Shown in pieces: positions 56,831-64,000 of a DNA stretch of 64,000 bases. The notes below the pieces were generated by a model. It did no database searches and was not told the DNA's origin. It saw nothing but the letters and a program-made list of their open reading frames with translations. The stretch's first letter is position 1. Each line of letters starts with the position of its first letter. Made by a program: the position numbers and the translations under genes. Source of the DNA: Actinoplanes oblitus (GTDB lineage Bacteria > Actinomycetota > Actinomycetes > Mycobacteriales > Micromonosporaceae); NCBI RefSeq assembly GCF_030252345.1, contig NZ_CP126980.1:5471501-5535500 (forward strand). Reading direction: 5' to 3'.

Positions 56831-58063
56831 TCAGCCGCCTCCCATCCGGGTCACGAGCATCAGCGGGATCGCGGCGGCCGCGGCAGCCACGACGATGACG
56901 AGATAGACGGTGCCGACGGTGTTGGCGAGCCGGCCGTTGATCCGGTTGCCGAGGTAATCGCGGTCGTTGGCGACGACCAGGATCGGCAGGTAGGTCAGCG
57001 GCAGTGCGACGGCGCTGAACACCAGTGTGTACTCGGTGAGCTGGATCGGGTCGATGGTGGTCATCAGCACCGCGACGCCGACCAGGATGCCGATGATGAG
57101 CACGGTGTGGAAGCGGGCCGCTTCCCTCGGACGGCGTCGTTTGCCCCAGTCCCAGCCGAAGTACTGCGCGACCGTGTAGGCGGTGGACAGGCCGGTCTCC
57201 ATGGCGGCGCCGAAGGTGGCGGCGAAGAATCCGAGGATCGCGGCGGCGAGTCCCAGCTTGCCGACGGCGAGCGCGACAGGCATGGCGACCTGGGCGAGGG
57301 TGTCGACGGAGGTGCCGCGCGGCTGGAACACGGTGGCCGAGGTGACCATGATGGCGAAGGCGAGCAGCCCGCCCAGCGGGAATCCGACGAAGACGTTGAC
57401 CCGCGACCGGGTCAGATCCTTGCTGGTCCAGCGTTCCTCGACACCGCCGGAGGAGAAGAAGAACACTTCGTACGGGGTCAGCGCGGAGGCGAACAGCGCG
57501 ACCGCGACGAACCAGTAGGTGCCCCAGTCCTCTCCCCCGGCCGGACCGGGATGCGACGCCTGCTGCCACAGCTGCGCCGGATCGGGGCCGAGTTTGACGG
57601 CGGCGACGATGAACACGATCAGGACCAGGCCGGTCAGGCCGAAGATGTTCTCCAGGACGGAGAACTTGACCCGCCACAGTGCCACCCACAGCACGACGGC
57701 GACGACCGGCACCCACAGCAGGTAGTCGACGCTGGTGGCCAGTTGCAGGGCCAGGCCGACGCCGCCGAGTTCCGCGCCGAGGGTGAGCACCGTGACCAGC
57801 AGCGAGCCGGCGAGGTTGGCCAGGGCGACCCGCGGGCCGAGGCGTTCGCGGACCAGGTCGAACACCGGCCGCCCGCTGACCGCGGTGACCCGGCCGCTCA
57901 TCTCCGCGTAGGCGCAGATACCGATCACCCCGACCACCAGGACCCAGGCATGTGCCAGCCCGAAGCGGGCTCCGGCCTCGGCGTTGGCGACGATGTCACC
58001 GATGTCGACGAACCCGCCGATGGCGGTCAGGATGCCCAGCGCGAGGGCGAGGACGCGCTTCAC
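56831..58063 (-). CDS. Nramp-like metal transporter with altered metal-site motifs
   Basis: A 410-residue protein with about 11 membrane helices and the overall Nramp (SLC11) order. In helix 1 the canonical DPGN is replaced by DIGD (about residues 20-23; GGFVDIGDIVANAEAG). In helix 6 the MPHN metal-binding motif is replaced by LTPYE. These are the residues that bind Mn/Fe in classical MntH, so the substrate is probably different; Nramp-related Mg transporters show comparable changes. The GTG overlaps the stop of the exported-protein gene (GTGA); an ATG 12 bases upstream is an alternative. Confidence 0.85.
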   Translation of the reverse strand: MKRVLALALGILTAIGGFVDIGDIVANAEAGARFGLAHAWVLVVGVIGICAYAEMSGRVTAVSGRPVFDLVRERLGPRVALANLAGSLLVTVLTLGAELGGVGLALQLATSVDYLLWVPVVAVVLWVALWRVKFSVLENIFGLTGLVLIVFIVAAVKLGPDPAQLWQQASHPGPAGGEDWGTYWFVAVALFASALTPYEVFFFSSGGVEERWTSKDLTRSRVNVFVGFPLGGLLAFAIMVTSATVFQPRGTSVDTLAQVAMPVALAVGKLGLAAAILGFFAATFGAAMETGLSTAYTVAQYFGWDWGKRRRPREAARFHTVLIIGILVGVAVLMTTIDPIQLTEYTLVFSAVALPLTYLPILVVANDRDYLGNRINGRLANTVGTVYLVIVVAAAAAAIPLMLVTRMGGG

Positions 58064-58509
58064 GCCTCCCCCCATTCGTGCAGCAGGTCGTCGAGATCGT
58101 CGGCGACCCGGTCCAGCCGCTCGGCAGCGGTACGGCGGGCCACGTCGTCGTCGGCTGTCGCCGCGGCGCCGGCCTCCGCAGTGGTGCGCTGCAGCAACGG
58201 CACGAGCCGGTCCCGCATGCCGGCGGTGCGATCGTCCGGTGGCGGCTTCGCGGCCAGCTTCTCGGCCGCTCCCGCCAGTGCGGTGCGCGCGTCGTCGTAG
58301 GCGCTGGTGGCGAACGTAGCGAAGATCCGGTCGTCGAGCTGCTGACGGGCGGTGAGCGCCGTGGTGCTGGCGGCGTCATGGGTGGTGGCGGCGACCTGCA
58401 CCAGCGTGCGCCGGTAGTCGCCGGCGGTCGGCGGCTCGGTGACCCGATAGGCGATCCCGGCCCAGAACAGCAGCACGGCGGCGGCGGCGATGCCGAGGCG
58501 GGCGTTCAT
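58060..58509 (-). CDS. small exported/anchored helical protein
   Basis: A 149-residue protein with an N-terminal hydrophobic segment (about 4-22, signal peptide or anchor) and an alpha-helical, Ala- and Asp-rich mature part likely to form coiled helices. I do not recognise the family. It is the first gene of the operon with the Nramp-like and two PRC-barrel genes and overlaps the transporter start by four bases, so it may be an accessory subunit. Confidence 0.65.
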   Translation of the reverse strand: MNARLGIAAAAVLLFWAGIAYRVTEPPTAGDYRRTLVQVAATTHDAASTTALTARQQLDDRIFATFATSAYDDARTALAGAAEKLAAKPPPDDRTAGMRDRLVPLLQRTTAEAGAAATADDDVARRTAAERLDRVADDLDDLLHEWGEA

Positions 58510-58555
58510 GACGAGGGTTCTCCGGCACTGTTCACGATGGACTCCTCGACTGACC

Positions 58556-59068
58556 TCACGAACGGTCTCCCTGATCGGTAGCGGTTCCCCAGCCCAGCGA
58601 CCAGTGCTGTTCGGGCACCTCGCCGGCGGCGTCGGAGAAGGCCCGCAGCGCGGCCAGCAGCGCGGTGCGGGAGCGGCCCGGCATGGTCCTCAGGATGGTG
58701 CTGATGTCGGCCCGGCGCGCGTCGGTGACCTGGCGGACCAGCCGCCGCCCGGCGTCGGTGATCTCGACACGCACGGCGCGGCGGTCGCCGGGCGCCGGCT
58801 CGCGGCGGACCAGGCCCCGCCGCTGCAGCCGGTCGCACTGGCGGGTGGCGGTGGAACTGTTCACCGCCAGCAGGTCAGCCAGGTCGACCATCCGCTGCCC
58901 GCCGCGGGAGGCGAGCACCACCAGCAGACGGTGCTGCGGCAGCGTGATCTCGGCATCACCGGCGGCGAGCGAGCGTGCCGCGACGCCGACCAGTGCGCGG
59001 CTGGCGGTCAGAAACGCTTCCACGAGGTCGGCGTCGACCTCCTCGGGACCGTGGCGAGACGAGGGCAC
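58556..59068 (-). CDS. MarR family transcriptional regulator
   Basis: A 170-residue winged-HTH protein: LPQHRLLVVLASRGGQRMVDLADLLAV, the recognition helix SSTATRQCDRLQRRGLV and the wing PGDRRAVRVEITDAGRR, all typical of MarR. The GTG was chosen because the family's helix 1 begins shortly after; a longer ATG form would extend through the palindrome at 59077-59091. Its targets may be itself, the downstream Nramp-like operon or the upstream FUSC gene. Confidence 0.88.
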   Translation of the reverse strand: MPSSRHGPEEVDADLVEAFLTASRALVGVAARSLAAGDAEITLPQHRLLVVLASRGGQRMVDLADLLAVNSSTATRQCDRLQRRGLVRREPAPGDRRAVRVEITDAGRRLVRQVTDARRADISTILRTMPGRSRTALLAALRAFSDAAGEVPEQHWSLGWGTATDQGDRS

Positions 59069-59076
59069 GGGCGTTT

Positions 59077-59091
59077 CATGCCCAAGGCATG
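59077..59091. promoter_or_regulatory. candidate MarR operator
   Basis: CATGCC-CAA-GGCATG, a perfect 15-base dyad directly upstream of the MarR start. MarR proteins usually bind short dyads in their own promoters. Confidence 0.5.
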
Positions 59092-59188
59092 GGTGTCCTA
59101 TGCACGGTTGGTCGCCGAACGTGCCGCACACTGCCGTGCCACTTACGATCGCTGCGCGCCACAGGCGCACCCTGACCAGGTGACGGGT

Positions 59189-60250
59189 TCAGGGTGTGGT
59201 CAGCCCGACCGCCTCGTCGACGCGGTTCAGGACGTTGTCGTCGTGGCCGACACCGCGCAGCAGGTCGATGGCGGTGGCCCGGATCTGCCCGATGATCATG
59301 GTTAGCGGCAGGGCGGGTTGCGACTCGAGGAGCTTCGCGGCGATCCGTACCGCCTCCAGCGCGGTGTGGTCGGCCCGGCCGGCGTGCTGCTGCGGATCGT
59401 CGGCGCCGGTCAGGTCGGTGGCCAGCGACTCACCGGCGGCCAGGATCGCCTCGCCCAGGGCTCCGAGCGCACGGCTCAGCGCCGGTGGTGCGGGCACGTC
59501 CAGCCGGGTGAGCGTGACGGCGTTGCGGGCCAGCACCCAGATGTTGTCCACGACGCGGTCCAACTCGACGGCGGTCGCCTCGACCTGGCGTACCTGGCTC
59601 AGGTGCCGCCGGCGGCGGACCCGCAGTTTGAGGGTCTCGCCGGTGGCCAGCACGGCGGTCTCCAACCGCTCCACCCGGGCGTGGGCGTCGCGTGCCCGGC
59701 GTAGCGCGCCGTCCGCCGCGTCGCGGTCACCGTCGCGCAACGCCTGGTCGATGGTGTCGAGCAGCCCGGCCAGGTCGGTGAAGGTCTGCCGGGCCTCGGC
59801 GACCAGCGGGGCCAGCGGGTTGCGGGCGACGGCGAGCTGGCTGACCGCGACGGCGAGCACACCGCCGATCAGCGCGTCGACACAGCGCCCCTGCATGACG
59901 TCGGTGCGCGGTTCCGCCACGCCGACGATGTAGATCGCCGAGATCGCCGCCTGGACGATCAGGGTGGTACTCGCGCCGGCCGCGATCATCGGGCCGACGG
60001 TCAGCAGCAGCACGACGGCGATGGTGAGCGTTCCCGGCCCGAGCAGCTGCACGGCGAGGTCGGCGACCAGGACACCGGCCGCGACACCGAGCACGATCTC
60101 GGCACTCTGCCGCAGCCGGCGCCCGCGGGACTCGGCGAGCACGACCAGCGCCGACGACGCGGCGAACACCGGTGCGGGATGGCCGACGCCGCTGGCGGCG
60201 AGGTACCAGGCCAGCGTGGCGGCCAGGACCGCTTCGGAGACCGGGATCAC
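59189..60250 (-). CDS. FUSC/aromatic-acid-exporter-like membrane protein
   Basis: A 353-residue protein with about six N-terminal membrane helices (1-140) and a long cytoplasmic helical domain (150-350), the layout of FUSC-type (YccS/AaeB-like, ArAE) proteins. The GTG with AGGCAGG upstream is the first usable start. However, the frame stays open upstream and reads RQRGQSATKRLRQA, which looks like the normal N-terminus of such proteins but has no ATG, GTG or TTG. The transported molecule is unknown. Confidence 0.75.
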   Translation of the reverse strand: MIPVSEAVLAATLAWYLAASGVGHPAPVFAASSALVVLAESRGRRLRQSAEIVLGVAAGVLVADLAVQLLGPGTLTIAVVLLLTVGPMIAAGASTTLIVQAAISAIYIVGVAEPRTDVMQGRCVDALIGGVLAVAVSQLAVARNPLAPLVAEARQTFTDLAGLLDTIDQALRDGDRDAADGALRRARDAHARVERLETAVLATGETLKLRVRRRRHLSQVRQVEATAVELDRVVDNIWVLARNAVTLTRLDVPAPPALSRALGALGEAILAAGESLATDLTGADDPQQHAGRADHTALEAVRIAAKLLESQPALPLTMIIGQIRATAIDLLRGVGHDDNVLNRVDEAVGLTTP

Positions 60251-60464
60251 GGCCTGCCTGAGGCGCTTCGTCGCTGACTGGCCTCGCTGCCGGAGCCGGG
60301 CGCGAAGGTTGTGGATCGCTGGCAGGTCGGGCCTCCGAAGGTCGGTTGCCCGGGGTTGGGCAAGGATCAGCCCAGTACCCGGGAAGCCCCGGGAGGTAAC
60401 GAGACGAAAGTCGCTCAGCCGTTACCACGCAGAACGGCGCGCCAGAAACAGCGGCCGGACCCGC

Positions 60465-62642
60465 CTAGCGTGGCAGGCGGACGGTGATCCGGGTGCCGAG
60501 GTGGTAGGCGGGATCGTGGGTGACGGTACCGCCGTGCGCCTCGACCAGTGCCCGGACCAGGGCGAGACCGAGGCCGGTCCCGGTGATGTCGGTGTGCCGG
60601 GCATTGGCGGCCCGGTGGAAGCGGGTGAACAGTCGGGCCCGGTCCGGTTCCGGGATGCCGATACCGGTGTCGGTGACGGTCAGCTCGGCGACGTCGCTGC
60701 TGCTCGCCGACAGTGTCACCCGCACGTCACCGCCGTCCGGGCTGTACTTGACCGCGTTGGAGAGCAGATGCTCGACGATCTGGCGCAGCCGATCGGAGTC
60801 GCCGGTGACGACCAGGCTCGACGGCAGGTCGGTGTGTATCCGGATGGTGTCGCGGTGCGGGACCTCGGCGACCGCGGCGGCGATGACAGCGACCAGGTCG
60901 GTGGGGCGTCTGCGGAGCACGTGGTGACCGGACTCCACTCCGGCCAGATCGAGCAGGTCATCGATGATCTGTTGGACGGCGCTGGTGTTGCGGGTCACGG
61001 TACCCAGCATCTGGCGGGTGTCCTGGTCGAGGTGCGGATCGTCGGCCAGCATGGTGGAGCAGGCGAGCACCGAGGTCAGCGGGGTGCGCAGCTCGTGGCC
61101 GATCAGGGTGAGGAAGTCATCCTTGGCGCGGGCCAGTTGCAGGTCCAGCTCGGCGGCCCGGCGGCGGGCGAGGAACCTGCCGATCTGCTCGGCGATGTCG
61201 GTGAGTAACCCGGTGAGCAGGAACTCGTCGTGTTCACCGCGAGCGGTCAGGCAGGTGAGCACGGCGAGGACGGTGTCGCTCTCGCAGACCGGGACCGCCA
61301 TCGCGGCACGCAGATCACGCTGCGCCGCGGCCGCCACGAACGCCCGCAGGCGCGGATCGGACGAGGCGGTCCGGGCGAGATCGGGAATCCAGATCGCCCG
61401 GGCGGTGGCCCAGGCGGGCCCGACCAGACCGGGATCCTGCCGGGTGAGCCGTTCCGGCATCAGGTCCTCGATGTGTACGCCGGGGGCCTCCCAGTGCCCG
61501 GCGGGATACGCCACGTCGGCCACGTCGTCGATGAGCCAGAGGGAGACGTACTGCCAGCCCAGCGTCTCGCCGACGGCTCGCAGCAGGCCGGGCGCCGCGT
61601 GCTCGACGGTGGCGCTGCTGTTGAGGATCTGCGCCACCCGTAGCTGGCAGTCGTGGAAGCGTTCGCTGCGCCGCCGGCCGGTCACGTCGAGCACCGTGGA
61701 CACCGCGCCGAGACGGTTGCCGTCGCGGTCGTACAGGGGTTGCCCGTTGACCAGCAGGTAGCGGTCCGGGGCATCCGGCGTACGCAGCATCGACTCGGCG
61801 TCGCGTACCGTCTCGCCGTTCAGCGCCCGGGTCACCACCAGTTCGTGGGCGGCGATCGGCGTGCCGTCGAGGTGATGGACGCGCGCCAGGCCGGCCGCCA
61901 GCCCCTCCTCCCTGGAGACGCCCTCGGGCAGGCCGAACAGCTGCCGCATCATCCGGTTGACCACGACCGGCCGCCGCTCCCGGTCGCAGGCGACGACGCC
62001 GACCTGCAGGCTGTCGAGCAGCGCGTTGATGAACGCTTGCTGCACCTCCGCCTGGGCCACGGCGCCGGCCGCCGGCCCCAGCCGGGCGAGCGCGGCAGCC
62101 TGGTGATCGGCGGAGAGCATGTCCATCGCCACCGTGACCGACCGGGTGCCGGCGGGGATCGGGCCGAGCATGTCAGCGACATCCGTCAGCAGCGCCCGCT
62201 CCCGGGTGGTCCAGGCGCGACGGTCGGTGTCGAGGACGGTGATCGCGCCGACCGGCTCGCCGTCGGTGTCGTGCACCGGGATCCCCGCGAAGGATCGCAC
62301 GCCCCACTGCTGAACCGTCGGATGCTCGCGCAGCCGTTCATCGATGAGGGTGTCGCTCACGGCGACCACGTCGTCGGCGCTGACCACGAAGGCGCACACC
62401 GAGAATTCCTGGCCACCGCGCCGTGCGCTCGCGAACGGCTCGGGCAGCCCGTACAGCCCGAGGAACTCCTCCTCGCCGGCCCATACCAGGGTCACGACCG
62501 CCATCGGCGTGTCCAGCATCCGCGCCGTCATCCGGGCGACGCCGTCCAGCGGCACCGGCATCACCGGCAACTCGCGACGCGCACTGGCCACCGCCCGCAG
62601 CCGTTGCGGCGAGTTCAGGACCGCTGGATCGAGTTCCGGCAC
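60465..62642 (-). CDS. GAF-PAS-GAF hybrid sensor histidine kinase
   Basis: A 725-residue soluble sensor kinase. It contains an N-terminal GAF domain (about 20-150), a PAS domain (about 205-325), a second GAF domain (about 345-480), HisKA with phosphoacceptor His in IGHELRTPLTSV, and HATPase (N-box SNAVKYSPDG, G1 TDTGIGI, G2 GTGLGLALVRAL). No membrane helix or cognate response regulator is nearby, so the partner is unknown. The start is GTG (VPELDPAVL). Confidence 0.9.
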   Translation of the reverse strand: MPELDPAVLNSPQRLRAVASARRELPVMPVPLDGVARMTARMLDTPMAVVTLVWAGEEEFLGLYGLPEPFASARRGGQEFSVCAFVVSADDVVAVSDTLIDERLREHPTVQQWGVRSFAGIPVHDTDGEPVGAITVLDTDRRAWTTRERALLTDVADMLGPIPAGTRSVTVAMDMLSADHQAAALARLGPAAGAVAQAEVQQAFINALLDSLQVGVVACDRERRPVVVNRMMRQLFGLPEGVSREEGLAAGLARVHHLDGTPIAAHELVVTRALNGETVRDAESMLRTPDAPDRYLLVNGQPLYDRDGNRLGAVSTVLDVTGRRRSERFHDCQLRVAQILNSSATVEHAAPGLLRAVGETLGWQYVSLWLIDDVADVAYPAGHWEAPGVHIEDLMPERLTRQDPGLVGPAWATARAIWIPDLARTASSDPRLRAFVAAAAQRDLRAAMAVPVCESDTVLAVLTCLTARGEHDEFLLTGLLTDIAEQIGRFLARRRAAELDLQLARAKDDFLTLIGHELRTPLTSVLACSTMLADDPHLDQDTRQMLGTVTRNTSAVQQIIDDLLDLAGVESGHHVLRRRPTDLVAVIAAAVAEVPHRDTIRIHTDLPSSLVVTGDSDRLRQIVEHLLSNAVKYSPDGGDVRVTLSASSSDVAELTVTDTGIGIPEPDRARLFTRFHRAANARHTDITGTGLGLALVRALVEAHGGTVTHDPAYHLGTRITVRLPR

Positions 62643-62847
62643 GATTACCACCAAACAATCCCGGCTTAACGGACAATTTGTGCGATCGTAGAGCCGACAC
62701 CCGGAAAAACCCCGCAACACGCCGCCCTCCGGCCAGCGGTTGGCGACAATCGACCACGCACCTTGAGTCATTCGCATCGGCCTGCGAGCCGGGAACCCCG
62801 CTGTACTCCGTCAGCCGCACGAATCCGGCCGCATCGCTGGCTGCCGG

Positions 62848-64000
62848 TCACATCGTGTTGAGCCGCGCCTCGGCATGCGCGATGAACTCCTGAACGCCGC
62901 GGTGCCGCCCGCCACGACGCAGGTCCGCCAAGAGGTCGCGCACCAGGTGCACGCCGCGCCGCGAGCGCACCTGCCTCAACCGGCCGACCACAACCCGCCC
63001 GACCACGCACGCCTGCTCCAGCTCGCCACCGGTCACGTAGCCGCCGGCGAGGTAGACGCCTTCGTAGAGCGCCGCCCGCGGCCGCGGATGCTCCGGTGCG
63101 ACGAGCGTCTCGGGACGCAACATCGCGGTCCCCTCGCGCACCAGCGCCAAGGCGCGAACTCGCCGGCCCCGGGCGAGGTCGTCACGAGCCACCCGCAGCA
63201 GGGTGCGCGCGACCATCGGCTCGGCCGTGTCCTCGGCCACACGCCGCACCCACTCCGGTTCGTGGCCGGTGGCCGCCGCGACCCGCCATTCCACGGCCTG
63301 GTCCGCCATCCGGCGTGCGGACCGCGCGTCGCCGGCCAGGGCGTGCGCGTAGGCGAGCTGACCGGCGGCGAAACTGCGGGTGGCGGTGGTACCGGCGGCC
63401 GCGTCGAGGGCCGCCTGCCCGATGTCCACCGCATCGGCGGGGCGTCCCGCGACGGCGACGTTCGCCGAGAGATCACGCAACAGGTGCGCCACGAGCCGGC
63501 GGTCGCCGCCCTCGTGCGCGGCGTGCAGCCCGGTGACGAGATAGCGCTGCGACTCACGGTGCCGCCCGGCGTCAATGGCGAGCCACGCGGCGAGTTGTGC
63601 CAGCTGTGCCATCACGACCATCAACCGCCGGGTGCGGCTCTCGCTACGGGCATCCCACTCCAGCAGCAGACGCGTCGCCTGGTATTGAGCCGCGACGTAG
63701 CCGAGCGCGTCCAGGCCGTCGGATCCGGCGGCGGCTTCGCGCAACGCGTCGACCCCTCGTTCGGCCACGGTCACCAGCTCGGTGCCAGGGCCAGGGTCAC
63801 GGGTTGCGGAAAGCCCGCCCGGTCGCGGCCGCAGAAACCCTCGCGCGACATCGGGAAGCCGCCGGCCGGCTGGCAGCGCCGGGTCGAGGACGGCCCGGAG
63901 TTCGTGGCTCGCCGCCCCGCAGGCAGCACCGCCGGCGATCGCCGGCCTCGATCCTCTCACCGCCCACAGCTCCTCGGCGGCGATGGGCCGTCCCAGGGCA
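62848..64000 (-). CDS. TPR-containing regulator, N-terminus beyond window edge
   Basis: About 383 residues are visible and the gene continues past the right edge. The visible N-terminal part (ALGRPIAAEELWAV...) resembles the end of the XRE-type HTH region of actinobacterial regulators, followed by helical repeats of TPR type (about 70-380; e.g. LMVVMAQLAQLAAWLAIDAG) as in these XRE-TPR proteins. The internal GTG at 63960 is probably not the start. The regulated genes are unknown. Confidence 0.72.
   Translation of the reverse strand, partial: ALGRPIAAEELWAVRGSRPAIAGGAACGAASHELRAVLDPALPAGRRLPDVARGFLRPRPGGLSATRDPGPGTELVTVAERGVDALREAAAGSDGLDALGYVAAQYQATRLLLEWDARSESRTRRLMVVMAQLAQLAAWLAIDAGRHRESQRYLVTGLHAAHEGGDRRLVAHLLRDLSANVAVAGRPADAVDIGQAALDAAAGTTATRSFAAGQLAYAHALAGDARSARRMADQAVEWRVAAATGHEPEWVRRVAEDTAEPMVARTLLRVARDDLARGRRVRALALVREGTAMLRPETLVAPEHPRPRAALYEGVYLAGGYVTGGELEQACVVGRVVVGRLRQVRSRRGVHLVRDLLADLRRGGRHRGVQEFIAHAEARLNTM

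Overview
This window looks like chromosomal DNA from a high-GC actinomycete. Starts are often GTG, neighbouring genes share 4-base ATGA or GTGA overlaps, and several genes have a -10 box 5-7 bases before the start codon. The gene set (SARP and PaaX regulators, kinase-WD40 and FHA/kinase proteins, GAF-ANTAR, GH6/GH9 cellulases) fits Micromonosporaceae, most likely Actinoplanes-like. That assignment is inference from gene content. I see no rRNA, tRNA, CRISPR array or intact insertion sequence.

Layout. 0-8 kb: an alpha/beta hydrolase (cut by the left edge) divergent from a GNAT-PaaX pair, an SDR reductase divergent from its LysR regulator, an unknown membrane protein, and a DrrAB-type ABC exporter with its own MerR regulator behind a MerR-type operator. 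8-12.8 kb: a STAS protein, a GH25 remnant, a secreted trypsin-like protease, a SARP regulator, and an FHA-like protein overlapping a transmembrane Ser/Thr kinase whose outer part resembles a lytic transglycosylase. 12.8-23.4 kb: a secreted-hydrolase island. A GH9 cellulase, a lytic transglycosylase-like protein, an M23 peptidase, a GH25 muramidase and a GH6 cellulase all carry the same five-unit propeller-like module. All three promoters of these genes carry a pair of tandem 11-bp repeats. Long, nearly identical inverted and direct DNA repeats run through the island. 23.5-28.6 kb: a CitA/CitB-type two-component system divergent from a NitT/TauT-type ABC importer.

28.8-37.5 kb: a GH63-like hydrolase divergent from a LacI regulator with two matching operators, a GH39-like/ricin-lectin enzyme, and a WD40 protein fused to an N-lobe-less, motif-degenerate kinase. 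37.5-41.4 kb: a three-gene operon of apparently lower GC encoding a Hint-domain protein with a cysteine-rich N-terminus, a zinc-ribbon protein and a metzincin protease. I recognise no described system here. It is one of the two best candidates for something new; the other is the propeller-hydrolase regulon. 41.4-49 kb: a sparser stretch with ArsR, STAS, a methyltransferase, GAF-ANTAR, a GT2 transferase, a chemotaxis-receptor remnant and a membrane-anchored phosphodiesterase-like protein.

49-64 kb: a ribokinase-GH65 phosphorylase pair, two divergent cyclic-di-GMP proteins, an operon of an exported protein, an Nramp-like transporter with altered metal motifs and two PRC-barrel proteins, then MarR, a FUSC-like membrane protein, a multi-domain sensor kinase, and a TPR regulator cut by the right edge.

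The main functional theme is secretion and control of polysaccharide- and peptidoglycan-degrading enzymes, together with many signal-transduction proteins. All functions are read from sequence motifs only; no database search was run.
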